A DNA stretch of 64,000 bases. It comes from Ustilago trichophora (Eukaryota; Basidiomycota; Ustilaginomycetes; Ustilaginales; Ustilaginaceae). The stretch's first letter is position 1. The number at the start of each line of letters is the position of its first letter. Shown here one piece after another: positions 52,612 through 63,918 of this stretch. Made by a program: the position numbers and the translations under genes. A model generated the notes under the pieces. The model saw nothing but the letters and a program-made list of their open reading frames with translations. It was not told the origin of the DNA and made no database searches. Location: contig OOIN01000001.1 of the NCBI GenBank assembly GCA_900323505.1, positions 1,860,001 through 1,924,000 of the forward strand. Direction: 5' to 3'.

Positions 52612-54915
52612 TCATGTGGTCTTTGGAGCAGTCGACGAGCCTTGCTGACGTTCCAAGTCTTCCAAATGTTCATTCGCCCCAGCACCGTGTCCCACACCAA
52701 CCGTCGATTGAGCTTGCCACAGATCCCAATACAGCCCCTGCCCCTGCATAAGTTCATCGTGCGTTCCCTTCTCCGCCACATTTCCACCTTGCAATACAAT
52801 AATGTAGTCGGAATCCGAAATCGTCCTCAACCTGTGTGCTACAAAGATGGCCGTCTTCTTCTCGTCCAACAGATTGGCATGGATATTGCGCATCAATTCG
52901 GTCTCTGTATAACTGTCCAGAGCTGAAGTTGCTTCGTCGAAAAAGAGGATGCTCGGATTCTTGAGCAAAAGTCGCGCTACTGCAAGTCGTTGTTTCTCTC
53001 CTCCAGAGATCATCAAGCCGCGCTCTCCAACTTTGGTATCGTAGCCCTCGGGAAGGTTTTTCACGAACTGATCGACTTTGGCTGCTTTGGCAGCTTTTTC
53101 AACATCCCCATCGGAGGCATCAAGTCGGCCATACCGGATGTTGTGTCGGATATCAGCGTTGAAGAGGGGTGTGTCTTGGGGGACCACTCCAATATGCCTA
53201 CGCAGAGATTCGAGCGAAACCTTGGTGATATCCTGCCCGTCGATGTAGATCTTTCCCGATTGAGGTTCGTAGAATCGGAAGAGGAGGCGGAAGATTGTAC
53301 TCTTTCCACAACCAGAGGGACCGACAAAGGCGGTCTTGTAACCGGCGGGGACGGTGAAGGAGATGTTCTTGAAAATGGGGCGGTCAGGGTGGTAACCAAA
53401 GGTGACGTTTTCAAAGCGAATCTCTCCCCCTGTGACTTTGAGCGGTGGTGCGTTGGCATTTTCCTTGACGGTGACGTTGACATTCTCCAGGTTGAACATC
53501 GTCTCCATGTCCACAAGACTTTGGCGGAGTTCTCGGTAGACGGTACCGAGGAAGTTGAGCGGCAGGGAAAGCTGGAATACCAACTGGTTTACCATTACCA
53601 GATCTCCCACCGTCATAGTCCCATTTGTAACACCCTGGGCAGCGAGAAGCATCATGACGGTCAAACTTGTACTGAAGATCGCATTCTGACCCGAATTGAG
53701 TGCGGCCAGGGAGGTAGCGACCTTGATCGAACTCTTCTCGTAGTCCGCCAAGGCAGCGTCGTACTTGGCGATCTCGTGGGCTTCGTTGTTGAAGTATTTG
53801 ACGGCTTCGTAGTTGAGCAAGGAGTCAACGGATGTGGTGGCCGCACGATTGTCGGCAGCATTTGCTTCTTTGCGGAATCGGGTTCGCCAGCTGGTGGTGC
53901 GGATGGTGAACCATGCATAAGCGGCCATGGTGATGGCTGTCACTGCGGCAAAGGAAGGCCCGCATTTGTAGGAAAGGATACCGCAGACCATCGAGATTTC
54001 CAATGCGGTGGGGACGATGTGAAAGACGATGCTGGTAAGGAGGAAAGAGATACCCTTTGTACCTCTGTCGATGGCTCGTGTCAGACCACCCGTCTGACGT
54101 GTGAGATGCCATCCTAGATCCAGCGCGAGCAAATGGGTGAACACGGACCTGGCAACCCTGCGGATCGAGCGCTGGGCAACGTTGGCAAAGACCGCATTTC
54201 TGAGTTCCGAGAACGCAGCTGCGCCGACACGTGCCAGGCCATAACCAAGTATAGCACTACCAGCAACGACCCAGACCGTGTTTGGGTTGGTCATGTCCAA
54301 CGGTGCATTGACCACCTCGTTGAGCTGGTCGACAATGGATTTGAAGAAAAAGGGCACTTGTACGTTGAGCAGTTTTCCTCCGACGAGCAAGGCTAGGGCC
54401 AGAACGACACGTTGCTTGGTACCAAAGTCGCCCTTGGGCCAGACGTACTGGATGAGTTTCTTGATGATGGCCCAATCAACCATGCGCTGTTCTTTGACGG
54501 TCTTTTCTCGCGCGTTGAGGTTGAGTGGGTCATCTCCGTCGGGTTGCTTCTTGGTCGGTGCGTTGGGACGGGATGCGGCTTGACCGGGAGAGGATGCTGC
54601 TGCAACGACCTTGTCTGAGGCACTTTGAGGCGCCGTTCGTGGCGGCTGCTTATTTGGAGCGTCATTGCTGTCCGGCCCGGCAGCCATGTGTTGGTAGAAT
54701 CTTGGTTTCTGCCCGCATCTCAACGAAGCGCTCAGAGCGGCGTTGAAGCTGTCTGCTCGAGGGTCAGCAGTGCGAGGCAGCTTCAAAGGGGAAGCGGCGA
54801 TCGAGGTGAAGCTTCTTGGCTGGATCCTAGAAGAAAGGCTTGAGGAAACAAGACCGACAGCAGGACGACGCGAGTCGATCGACTGCAAAGGGAGCCGCCG
54901 GATGGCGACCCTCAT
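52612..54915 (-). CDS. atm1: mitochondrial iron-sulfur cluster ABC transporter Atm1
   Basis: This 767-residue half-transporter of the ABCB7/Atm1 family exports a glutathione-linked sulfur compound from the matrix for cytosolic Fe-S assembly. A basic presequence ([20 protein letters not shown]) is followed by a polar stretch and a six-helix membrane domain at about 170-460. The nucleotide-binding domain has Walker [10 protein letters not shown] at 532-540, the signature SGGEKQR from 637 and Walker [13 protein letters not shown] near 655-667, plus a VAHRLRT switch motif. The conserved [19 protein letters not shown] stretch is diagnostic for the Atm1 branch. The ATG at 54915 is the first in frame that gives a mitochondrial presequence; 54 open codons upstream have no ATG. 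It converges on the sls1-like gene with only 115 bp between stops. Confidence 0.95.
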   Translation of the reverse strand: MRVAIRRLPLQSIDSRRPAVGLVSSSLSSRIQPRSFTSIAASPLKLPRTADPRADSFNAALSASLRCGQKPRFYQHMAAGPDSNDAPNKQPPRTAPQSASDKVVAAASSPGQAASRPNAPTKKQPDGDDPLNLNAREKTVKEQRMVDWAIIKKLIQYVWPKGDFGTKQRVVLALALLVGGKLLNVQVPFFFKSIVDQLNEVVNAPLDMTNPNTVWVVAGSAILGYGLARVGAAAFSELRNAVFANVAQRSIRRVARSVFTHLLALDLGWHLTRQTGGLTRAIDRGTKGISFLLTSIVFHIVPTALEISMVCGILSYKCGPSFAAVTAITMAAYAWFTIRTTSWRTRFRKEANAADNRAATTSVDSLLNYEAVKYFNNEAHEIAKYDAALADYEKSSIKVATSLAALNSGQNAIFSTSLTVMMLLAAQGVTNGTMTVGDLVMVNQLVFQLSLPLNFLGTVYRELRQSLVDMETMFNLENVNVTVKENANAPPLKVTGGEIRFENVTFGYHPDRPIFKNISFTVPAGYKTAFVGPSGCGKSTIFRLLFRFYEPQSGKIYIDGQDITKVSLESLRRHIGVVPQDTPLFNADIRHNIRYGRLDASDGDVEKAAKAAKVDQFVKNLPEGYDTKVGERGLMISGGEKQRLAVARLLLKNPSILFFDEATSALDSYTETELMRNIHANLLDEKKTAIFVAHRLRTISDSDYIIVLQGGNVAEKGTHDELMQGQGLYWDLWQAQSTVGVGHGAGANEHLEDLERQQGSSTAPKTT

Positions 54916-55693
54916 GTTGTGAGTAGCAGCCGGTGCTGGACCAGGAAATCCAGAGGAGGGATGGCGATGCGGATGCTTTTGCGCAGGATATAGTGAGGAG
55001 CACAAAAGGTCGAAAGAAGGACAAGAAGGTTGGCTATGACAAGGCTCGAGCGGGCGAGCGGGCGAGCGAGCAATCAAGGGAAGCTTGAGGACCGACTTCC
55101 GGCGATTCAGAGTGCAAAGCCGTGGAATTGTCGTGATTCGGCTTTAGGATGTCATCAGAGCGCAGTAGACGAGTGTTTGAATGTGCTGAGCTTAACCTGC
55201 GTGAAATGTGGAGAACGCGGCACCGAATACAAAAGACACGGTTTATCGAGTGTACCTTGCCGGTGAAGAGTCGATTTTTGCTTTCAAATGGATCAGGGGT
55301 CGGTGTAACACATTGAATGAAAATGGGGTGTATAATAAACGGTGTTGGATGCGGAACTCGGATAGTAGGCCTCCACCTTTTCGGGTCGTGGCTTGAATGC
55401 CGGTGAGTGAGCAGCCACGCTGAATTTGGTTTGACGTGAGCTTGTTCTGCTGCTTCCGCGGATGCCGGTTGTCCGACCCCACCCTTGTGTTTGCCCTCAT
55501 TTCGTTGTCCTCTCTGATCATCATCCAGGCCTCGAGATGATTCGTCGCTCTATCTCCCATCATACTTTGGCCTCAACCATGACCTAAGATAGACCTCTGC
55601 TCGATCTTTTCGTCCGCATCACCACTAAATTATTTAGCAATGACACGGTCATACCCCTAAATAGCACCAACCCCCTCACGACTCACTTTCACC
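54916..55693. other. divergent intergenic region between atm1 and the family X polymerase
   Basis: About 780 bp holds both promoters. AT-rich sequence (aaattatttag) lies about 65 bp upstream of the polymerase start. No gene was seen. Confidence 0.5.
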
Positions 55694-57652
55694 ATGTCAA
55701 ATCCTCAACAGCCCCAAGACGGCATTCGATACCAAAATCACATAGGCGCCCCATCGCGTAGCTCCAAAACCCCTCAACGCACCCTTTCTCAGTCTACACG
55801 GATCCACATTCTCCGCGACAAGTTGGATGATGATCAGGCGATACGGCTGGAGCTGCTGGCTCAACAGCTGGGGGCTCAGGTTACGAGCGATGCGGAGGCG
55901 GCAAATATCATTGTGACTGTGTTGAGGGCGCCGAAAAGGATTTTAAAGTGGTTCGGGGATGGCGAGGCTAATGTTGTCCCCTTGAAGCCAGACTTAGACA
56001 TGACGGAAAGGACAGGGGGGAAAGCGGGTGAGCAAGAAAGAAACGAAGAAGAAGTGGTGGCGAAAGCGCTAGGTGAGGGAGAGGGCAGAGACTGGCGCCG
56101 CTTTGTCGTGACTCCGGAGTGGCTGGAGGCTGTGCAAAGGGAGGGGACGCTTGTCGATCCGGACTTGTTCCCTGCGGTGGTGCTCAAACAGGAGGAAGAA
56201 GAAGACAATGTTGAAACGAAGGGCTTGGAGAGGAAGCGCAAGCGCAGTCCTAGCGAGTCGCCTCTCCTGCCTACCCATCACAGCTCGGCCCCCTTCAAAC
56301 CGGCCCATCCTCGCACCTCCTCCTCATCCAGCACTGCGTCCCCCCTTAAACCCTCACCCTCACCATCGACCACCCACAAGACCTCCTCAACCCCTTCCTC
56401 ATATTACGACCCGATATACCCGCCACCCGGATGTCCACCCTGGCAAAATACACGCTATGCCTGTCGCCGACCCTCCCCCTTGATCTCCCCCAACCAAGTC
56501 CTCATCACTGACCTGGAAACAATCCGGAACGAGCGCAAACTCACCGGCGACACGTATTCAGAAATGGCCTACATGCGCGCCATTTCGGCGCTCAAAGCGT
56601 TTCCTTTTCGGATCCCTGACCCTGTCCTAGATCCCCCTGAGGCATTTGACAAGGAACTGCTAGAGTTGCGCCTGGGGGAGGTGGAGAAGCTCAAAGGAGT
56701 CGGTAAGAAGGTCTATAGCTTGGTCAAACAGTTCTATGCCCTCCCACAGCCGAAACCAGCGAAAGAAAAGGGTGCTACGAGGCGCAGAGCGGGGCAGCCA
56801 CGGATCATAGAAGCCAAAGTCATCAAGAGAGACAAAGCCATTTTCGTCATGACCGCCTTCACCGAGCTCTACGGCATCGGACCCATTGGTGCACGAGAAG
56901 CGTACAATTCAGGCGCACGATCTTTCTCTGACGTGTTGCATCGGGGTAAATCTCTTGCGACCCATCTGTCCGCCAAGGAATCCGTGCGAATTCTGGGCGA
57001 CCTACGAAAGCCTATTGGGAGGGAAGAATGTCGCTCTATCACAGAGGACATTATGAAGCTCGTCAAAAGCCTGCTTCCTAAGGGGGTCGAGGTGAAGTAT
57101 GAGATCTGTGGAGGATACAGAAGGGGCAAAGAAAGGACGTACGATCTGGATGTGATTATTGGTCATTCAGAACCGCCATCGAGAGCGCTGCACATGCGGC
57201 TGTTGGAAAGTATGAAGAGCAAAGGGTTGATCAGTCATATTGTAAATGTGTCTACTCCCGCTCCGTCTTTTGCTGATCCTGATCCCCTACCCATCACCTC
57301 CGCCGCCACCACTTCCCCCTCGGAAGAAGAAGGAGCGATCCATATCGATATAGCCAACATCGTCGTTCTCCCCTCCCTATCTCCAAGTAACCCTATCCCG
57401 ATACACAGAAGAGTAGACTTGGTATTTTGCCCACTCCGCGTCTACGGAGCCACCGTCCTCGGCTGGACCGGAAGCATGACATTCGAACGCGATCTCAGGC
57501 TCTGGGCGAAGAGCAAAGGATACAACTTTAGCTTTGATGGGCTGACAAATCTGGCCGAGGAAAGTGTCGTTTTAACGAAAGACGAGAGGGATGTGTTCAA
57601 GACGTTGGGGTTGGAATGGGTGCCTCCTGAATGGCGGAATTGCGATGCTTAG
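55694..57652 (+). CDS. pol4: family X DNA polymerase (Pol4, Pol mu/lambda-like)
   Basis: This 652-residue polymerase acts in non-homologous end joining and gap filling. A BRCT-like domain occupies about 32-155, with ILRDKLDDDQAIRLELLAQQ near its start and RFVVTPEWLEAVQREG near its end. A Ser/Pro-rich linker covers about 175-250. The 8-kDa domain and fingers follow (about 270-440), with AFTELYGIGPIGAREAYNSG as the helix-hairpin-helix. The palm has ICGGYRRGKERTYDLDVIIG with catalytic D484 and D486, and VDLVF with D575. The thumb segment has GWTGS at 590-594 and ends near the C-terminus (WVPPEWRN). The GW pair in place of YF resembles Pol mu and terminal transferase. The ATG at 55694 (context caccATG) is the first in frame; no intron was seen. 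Confidence 0.92.
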   Translation: MSNPQQPQDGIRYQNHIGAPSRSSKTPQRTLSQSTRIHILRDKLDDDQAIRLELLAQQLGAQVTSDAEAANIIVTVLRAPKRILKWFGDGEANVVPLKPDLDMTERTGGKAGEQERNEEEVVAKALGEGEGRDWRRFVVTPEWLEAVQREGTLVDPDLFPAVVLKQEEEEDNVETKGLERKRKRSPSESPLLPTHHSSAPFKPAHPRTSSSSSTASPLKPSPSPSTTHKTSSTPSSYYDPIYPPPGCPPWQNTRYACRRPSPLISPNQVLITDLETIRNERKLTGDTYSEMAYMRAISALKAFPFRIPDPVLDPPEAFDKELLELRLGEVEKLKGVGKKVYSLVKQFYALPQPKPAKEKGATRRRAGQPRIIEAKVIKRDKAIFVMTAFTELYGIGPIGAREAYNSGARSFSDVLHRGKSLATHLSAKESVRILGDLRKPIGREECRSITEDIMKLVKSLLPKGVEVKYEICGGYRRGKERTYDLDVIIGHSEPPSRALHMRLLESMKSKGLISHIVNVSTPAPSFADPDPLPITSAATTSPSEEEGAIHIDIANIVVLPSLSPSNPIPIHRRVDLVFCPLRVYGATVLGWTGSMTFERDLRLWAKSKGYNFSFDGLTNLAEESVVLTKDERDVFKTLGLEWVPPEWRNCDA

Positions 57653-57803
57653 CGGCAGCATCAGATGACGAACATGGTTGTATAGTATACCCCTGGATGT
57701 ATTTCGCACTTGCTCAATTGTTTGCGACCATTGGTTCGCAACGATTGGTGTGGAGATCGCAGAAATGAAGATGCGAAAGATGCGATTGTGATTGCAGAGT
57801 GGT

Positions 57804-59234
57804 CTATGAGACGAGGATGAAGACTGTCAATTCGAACGCAAAAGCGCAAGAGCAAAGCATGTGTGTCAGTTATATCCCCATGTGTCTCTTTATGATTTTG
57901 ATCCTGGCTACTGGACCATGGATTCGAGTACTTACGCAGGAAAAACACAATCAGCACACCAAAGATCTTCAACATCAACCACCTGTTACTGCTAACGCTA
58001 GCATAGTACTTCAACAACTCCCTCTGAGCTCCTCCCACATTATCGACCACTTCCATAACATTGTCATCAATTCTCTGTACCGTCTCTCTCTGTTCTGCCA
58101 CCATGTGTGCGAGCTGGCTAAAGATCTGTCCTAGTTCGGAGATGGTGGATTCAATGCTCTCGATGGCTGTGGATCGTTGCTGCATGTAGTTGTTTTGTTG
58201 GTTGTCCATGAGTTGCATTTGGAGATATTGGTCGCCCGAGCCAGCAGCGCCGGAAGGGTTCGAGGCGGAGGAGCCCATGTCGAGCGCGAGGAAGTCTGAA
58301 TCTGTGGTCGCGGACTTTTTGCCCTTGGGGTCGTAGCCGTCGGATGAGGCCGAGTGTTGGAGTGCAGCAGCGTTGGGATTGAGCGGCGATGGGGCTGCAC
58401 GGTGGGCCATGGCTGATGCTGTTCGAGTTGGGTTGTATAACGGTGAATCTGTACCATCGTTGGCGCCATTCAGAGGTTTGGCACGAGAACGGAGAACTGC
58501 TCGGTCCACGTCAGCGAACTTTGATCAGCTTTACTCCCTCTTGTCCGCATCACTGTTTCGTTGGTTACTCACCTGAGTTCTCTCCCGGTGCCATCCCGGG
58601 GGCAGAGTTGGAGAACATGAATTGCTCGCTGCGATCCTTGGACGCCTTCATGTTCTGGGTCCGTACCTCCAAGATGTCCTGGAAACTCGTCGTCGCACCC
58701 GCAAGCTTGCTCTGGAGAAGGGTAACGACATTGCCACGATGCTCTTCGGCACGGTCGGTAGCTTTCCCGGACTTGTTGGCTTTGTTGAAGGCTTGCAGGT
58801 CGGCAAGCTGCTTGTTAATGGCAGCAATGTCGTGTTTGATGATATAGGTCAGTTCGGAGATTTCTACAGGTCGGTCGTCGAATAGTGTCTTTCGGCGGGC
58901 GACTGCAGCGAGCAAAGGGTCAAGGTACATGTTTGCATATGGAATAGAGATGAGTTAGTACCAAATGAGGTATGAGATTGTGGCTGGTTGGAATGGCGGA
59001 CGTACGCTGTGCAAGACGCTGCAATTTGGCTGTGGTCGAAGCGATATCCTTGCTGATGGCTTGCGCTCTACGTGCAAATTCTCCCTTGGGAGAAGATCCT
59101 GGTGCGGTGTTGTTGATCAGCTTCTGTTTCGCTGGTTGCACTGATCTTGAAGCGATGGATTCGACCAAGCCCTGGAACTCAGAGGTACGATCCTTGACCG
59201 AGTGGCCGTAATATGAGGTTGGAGTGTATGACAT
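57804..59234 (-). CDS. sed5: Golgi Qa-SNARE syntaxin Sed5, four exons
   Basis: The spliced protein has 379 residues and mediates ER-Golgi and intra-Golgi fusion. Exons on the minus strand are 59234-59006, 58902-58573, 58496-57936 and 57823-57804; introns are 103, 76 and 112 nt with GTACGT, GTGAGT and GTAAGT donors, and the total is exactly 380 codons with the stop. The N-terminal KDRTSEFQ (14-21) is the Sly1-binding peptide typical of Sed5/syntaxin 5. TLFDDRPVEISELTYIIK is the conserved Habc-region block. The SNARE helix ends with MVAEQRETVQRIDDNV, carrying the central Gln. The tail anchor begins NRWLMLKIFGVLIVFFL and is completed by the last exon (LFILVS). The Habc and SNARE parts are separated by a Ser/Ala/Gly-rich linker. 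Confidence 0.93.
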
Positions 59235-59672
59235 GATGTGCGATGGTGCTTGTCAGCCCAGCTATGTTGGAAATCTGGCGACAGGTGCCGTATGCGGTGT
59301 TCTTAGCGGCTGCTTTGCGTGTGTGCTTGACAGCCGAGCAAAGGAGAGCAGGAAACGGGGGTAGAAAGTGTGTAAAGGAAAGGGAGATGATGATGGTTGA
59401 AGTGGTGAGGGTGTTGAAAGCGGAAAGTCGACTCCACGTTGTCTGGCCGTGCGTGTGAGCGTGCGTCAGGCTAAAGTTGTGCCCCACGTCAACGTCAACC
59501 TTGCAAGCCTAGCCGCGTTTGAATTCCGATTTCCATGTTTCTTTTTTTTCGCCTGCAAAAAAGTCAACTCAGCCCGTGCACAGCTGTGGTGTGGAGGCTT
59601 TCTTCTTCCTTTCCAACCAGAACCACACAGTCACCTTCATATCCTTTCACTCTTTACCGATCTCGCAAAGCG
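59235..59672. other. divergent intergenic region between sed5 and Tat-SF1-like gene
   Basis: About 440 bp with both promoters. A short T run lies at 59541-59549. An upstream in-frame ATG for the Tat-SF1-like gene lies at 59535. No other gene was seen. Confidence 0.5.
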
Positions 59673-61067
59673 ATGGCAGCGATGCATCCATCAGCGCCCA
59701 CAGCAGCCGGTTCCGAAGATCCCCGGGTCTATCTCGACCGCCTCTCCGGCAACTGGCGATACGAAGATGACGAGGGCGAAGAATGGGAGTGGCAGCCGTT
59801 CCTCCAGCATTCTCGAGCTATTGACTTGGGAGAGACCGAAGAGGATGCCGTTCCCGCCGCATCTTCTTCAAAAGCAGCGTCTTCCGCAGCAGCAACAACT
59901 CAGGCAAATGGTCACTGGGTCAAGGTGCTCGACGACGACCTGATCCGAGCACAGCAAGCAGCGTACTCCGTCGAGGGGGTCGACGAGTCTCAGCCGGCCC
60001 AAGCTGTCTTGCGGCGTGGCAAGAAGCGACCCGCTTCTCCCATCGCGCAGCCTTCTGCCACCTCTTCTTCATCGTCATCATCAAAGCTGGACAAGCTGCC
60101 ACCATCAAAGAGACCGAAACCAATCACATCACTATACGTAACGGGTCTCCCGCTCGATGCTACCTCGGAAGAAATCGCCCGCGTATTCTCCCGCTACGGC
60201 GTGCTGCTAGAGGACGACTCTGGGCATCCACGTGTTAAAATGTACTACGACGACAAGACGCGAATGTTCAAAGGTGAAGCTCTGATTGTCTACTTCAAGC
60301 CCGAGAGCGTAGAGCTGGCGATTAGCATGTTGGACGAGACCAATATGAGGGGAGCTATTGGCCAGTCTGCAGGATCTACAGGTGGGCCGGTCATGCGTGT
60401 ACAGCGTGCAGAATTCCCCGCCACTGCCAATGGTTCAGGGAAAGCAGAATCTTCATCAGATGGAAATAGGAACAGTAGCAGTGGAGCACCGAATCCCATA
60501 GGCGACACGGGGTCAACAGGCCAACGCAGAAACCTGACGGACACGGACCGCAAGAAGATAGCCAAACGCGTCGCACGGCTCGAAACAAAGCTTTCTGACT
60601 GGCGCGACGAATCCGATTCTGATCCCGAAACTGAACCCTTCGCCAACTCCACTCAGCCCACTCTCACCTCAACGACAGGAGCAAGGACCGTAGTCCTCAC
60701 CAAAATGTTTACCCTCTACGAGCTCGATTCAGAACCCACTCTGCTCCTTGACCTCAAGGAAGATGTCCGAGAAGAGTGCAGTGAGAAAATCGGTGGCGTC
60801 ACAAACGTGATTCTCTGGGATAAGGAGCCCGAGGGAATCATTACGGTCAAGTTCAAAACGGCAGAACAGGCAGAAGGATGCGTAAAGATGATGAAGGGTC
60901 GATTCTTCGCTCAGAGACGCATCGATGCCTTTATACTTGCAGGAAAGCCAAGGTTCAAGAGGAGTGGAAAGGGCGGTGATGATGCGGCTGATAGCGATGA
61001 TGCCGAAGAAGAAGGGGAAGAGAAACGGAGAAAAGACGCTTTCGGCAGCTGGCTGGACGACGCTTAA
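59673..61067 (+). CDS. cus2: Tat-SF1/Cus2-like U2 snRNP-associated splicing factor
   Basis: This 464-residue protein has two RNA-recognition motifs. RRM1 spans about 152-253 (SLYVTGLPLDATSEEIARVF) and RRM2 about 338-430 (TVVLTKMFTLYELDSEP). RRM2 is of the UHM type found in Tat-SF1 and Cus2, which bind the ULM of Hsh155/SF3B1 and help U2 snRNP assembly. An aromatic-acidic segment (WRYEDDEGEEWEWQPFL) lies near the N-terminus, as in Tat-SF1, and the C-terminus is acidic and basic. The ATG at 59673 was preferred because the frame upstream (to an ATG at 59535) reads as untranslated leader; the longer form would add 46 residues. Confidence 0.88.
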   Translation: MAAMHPSAPTAAGSEDPRVYLDRLSGNWRYEDDEGEEWEWQPFLQHSRAIDLGETEEDAVPAASSSKAASSAAATTQANGHWVKVLDDDLIRAQQAAYSVEGVDESQPAQAVLRRGKKRPASPIAQPSATSSSSSSSKLDKLPPSKRPKPITSLYVTGLPLDATSEEIARVFSRYGVLLEDDSGHPRVKMYYDDKTRMFKGEALIVYFKPESVELAISMLDETNMRGAIGQSAGSTGGPVMRVQRAEFPATANGSGKAESSSDGNRNSSSGAPNPIGDTGSTGQRRNLTDTDRKKIAKRVARLETKLSDWRDESDSDPETEPFANSTQPTLTSTTGARTVVLTKMFTLYELDSEPTLLLDLKEDVREECSEKIGGVTNVILWDKEPEGIITVKFKTAEQAEGCVKMMKGRFFAQRRIDAFILAGKPRFKRSGKGGDDAADSDDAEEEGEEKRRKDAFGSWLDDA

Positions 61068-61273
61068 CCCTACTCTTCATGTCATACCCCAAATTGCTCA
61101 ATCCAAAGGAATAGCCTCTCGGCCCATGTCGCCGATCCCATCCTATCAAGTACAGAGCACAGTGCACAACCATCAGACGGTGATTTCCTGGTACATATTA
61201 TGAATTGAGAGAGAGGAAACGACCCAAAAAGGTGAAATGCTGTAGCGTGTGCTTGCGCACATTCGTGTGTAAA

Positions 61274-61336
<63 letters not shown>

Positions 61337-61416
61337 CGTGTGAGATGGTCTAGATGTTTCAAAGTGTTAAATGTCCATAAAAGCAGGCTTGTACCGCTTT
61401 GCTTTGGGGCCCCTGC
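61068..61416. other. convergent intergenic region with TG microsatellite
   Basis: About 350 bp between convergent stops of the Tat-SF1-like and Sch9-like genes. It contains the TG repeat listed separately and no gene. Confidence 0.5.
61275..61333. repeat. (TG)29 microsatellite
   Basis: A perfect TG run of about 59 bp between two convergent genes, 84 bp beyond the Sch9-like stop codon. Alternating purine-pyrimidine DNA of this type can adopt Z-form; no function is implied. Confidence 0.93.
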
Positions 61417-63918
61417 TCATCGGGTGTACATGATTTCATCGGTATCCAACTGCTCAAAAGCCGCCTCGTCATCCATAGCGTCGTCGTTGACGCCCATCCT
61501 GCTCATGCCCAGACTGGCTCCTGCCAGACCGAAGCCTCCTGATCCTCTTCGGCCGCCAAAACTGCCGGCTACGCTACCTTCGTACGTGCCGCTGTAGCTG
61601 AAGCCTCTGAACTTGTCCTGTACGCTCTTGGTCAGGAGCTGATCGTCTTCTTCCTCGCTTCTACCCTTGTTGATGGCTACACCTTTGCCATTCGCGTCCT
61701 TCTCCGAGAGAATGTCGCCGTTGGACAGCGCGTTCGCGGCATCAGTACTGGACCCTTCGAATCCAGGGATCACAGCAACATCCTTGAGATCGGTCTCTGT
61801 GAATTCGGGGTCGAAGTTGGCTACGCTCTCGTCCGACTCTACCAGCGGCTTAAACGGTGGTGTGAGCTGCTTTTTGGCGAGCGCATCAAAGTCGATATCC
61901 TTGAAAAAAGGGTGTTCTTTCAGATCCTGTGCATCGCGCTGTGCGCCCAATCGGTGACGAGGGTTGCGGTTGAGAAGACCCTTGACAAATTGCTTGCCAT
62001 CGTCGCCAATTGCGCCGCGGGGGAATTTGATCTTGCCGAAACAAATGTTGCGGTACATTTGCTGCGTGTCTTCCGCATAGAAGGGCGACCAGCCGCAGCA
62101 CATTTCAAAGAGCAAAACGCCCAACGACCAGAAATCGACCAGTTTCGAGTATCCGGATTCGTCGAGCAGCACTTCGGGAGCGAGGTATTCGGTGGTTCCG
62201 CAGAAGGTGTTGGTGAGCTGGCCGGCGCCCAAATCGGGCTTGCTGAGACCGAAATCGCACAGTGCGACGTGGCCGGTGGCGTCAAGCAAGATGTTTTCGG
62301 GCTTGAGGTCACGGTAGACAATGTCGTACTTGTGCAAGTGTTCAAGCGCAAGGACCAGCTCGGCGATGTAGAATCGAGCTCGCTCCTCGGTGAATCGACC
62401 CTCACGTTGCAAGTGCCAGAAGAGCTCACCGCCAGATTTGTAGTCGGTGACAAAGTAGAGCTCGGTGGCGCTCTGGAAGGAGAATTTGAGTCCAACAAGG
62501 AAAGGGCAGTCGAGCGACTTTTCGAGAATCTTTCGTTCACCCATGGTGTGCGTGACCTCCTTCTTGAGCGCGATTTCGCGCTTGGAAAGGACCTTCATGG
62601 CGTAGATACGCTTGGTATCTTTCTTTCGCACTTGGAAAACTCGACCGAAAGTACCGCGGCCGATGAGCTTGAGGTACTCGAAATCGTGAGGGGTGAGCTT
62701 CTTCTGGGGCATGCGCTCGTAGGAGATCTGAACACGGATCTCGCCGCGGTGATTCTCCATGCCTTCCTCGTCATCGCGAGACGAAAGATGGTACCACTGG
62801 TCGCTCATCATCTTGTGGACCAGACGCGGCTTGATCTCGCGCATGCCGAGGAAGCCTTCATCTTCCGAGTGACGGTCGTAGACGCTAATGTAGATGGGCT
62901 GTGAATCTTGAGTGACATCAAAGGTGACCTCGTGCTTCCAGACTGGATTGTGGTTCTGGCCTGTCCGTGAGAGTGCATCGGCGGGTGTAACAGTCTTTGC
63001 GCGGCTTCGACCCGCTTCACCAGCCTCGGAGCGGGGCTGTGCGAAACCCTTGGCTTCCTCTCCAAACTCGTCGATGGGCTCGCGGCCGATGAATTCGTTC
63101 TTGTCGAACTGTACCACGGCGTAGGGCCTGGCAGCGGGGCTGCTGACAGCAAGGTTGCGACCAGCGACAATCTTGATGGTCAAATGACCCCTTGGAGCTG
63201 CAGTGTTGCGCGTCTTGCTTGTAGCCGAAGAGGTAGTGTTGGTGTTGATGGCGCTATTGGATGTCGAGGCTGCTGATGCGGTCGAAGGAGCTTGGGACAT
63301 GGGAGCAGGTGAGTTTGTGAGGGCTTGCGGGCTGTCGGTCTTCTGCTGCTTGGGTGGTGGCAGCTTCATGGTGAAATCAGGGTCGCCGAGAGAGATGGAT
63401 GTGGTGGGAATGGCCGAGTGCGAGGTGATGCCGCCAGGCGTCCTCATGCCTGGCGTTTGGTCACCGGGGAGATGGGTGCCAATGATGGAAGAGTTGAGCG
63501 AAGACCGTGAGGATTGCTTGGTCATTGCTGGTGGTTGCATGGCGTCGAAAGGGTTGCGTTCGGCGCCATTCGAGTGAGAGCTGGATGCTTTCGGGGTAGT
63601 CTACAGACAAATAAACAAAAAAAGGGCCACAATGTAGAATGAGCAGAGTGGGAAAAGTGGGTGCGTTAGATTAAGTTCCACCAGCAAAGTGACACAAGAT
63701 GCTCGAGTGGCCTTGCAGGCAACGCGACCTCGCACCTCAGCGTACGTTTGCGCATCCACCTGTGGCTGTGACAATCGGGTGTTGCGAAAACGGTCGTTTT
63801 CGGGAGGAGCGACTTCGCTTGCTGCTACAGCAGGCTCGAGACACTGTTACGGTCCAAATTCACTTACCTGGTCCGCGGGACCCGAGGGCCACAATCCGCG
63901 TAGCATATTGGAAGCCAT
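61417..63918 (-). CDS. sch9: Sch9-like AGC protein kinase with C2 domain, two exons
   Basis: The spliced protein has 744 residues and is probably the TORC1-regulated growth kinase (S6K/Akt counterpart). Exon 1 (63918-63868) encodes MASNMLRGLWPSGPADQ and joins exon 2 (63600-61417) in phase 0 across a 267-nt intron (CAG|GTAAGT to CTGTAG). The linker contains ERNPFDAMQP. A C2-like domain occupies about 155-312 (HLTIKIVAGRNLAV). The kinase domain at about 323-585 has glycine loop IGRGTFGRV from 330, ATP lysine K353, catalytic D448 in YRDLKPEN, CDFGLSKPD, and activation-loop T482 in NTFCGTTEYLAPE. The AGC tail has the hydrophobic motif FRGFSY with S685. Starting at the internal ATG at 63540 would drop the first 37 residues. 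Confidence 0.92.
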
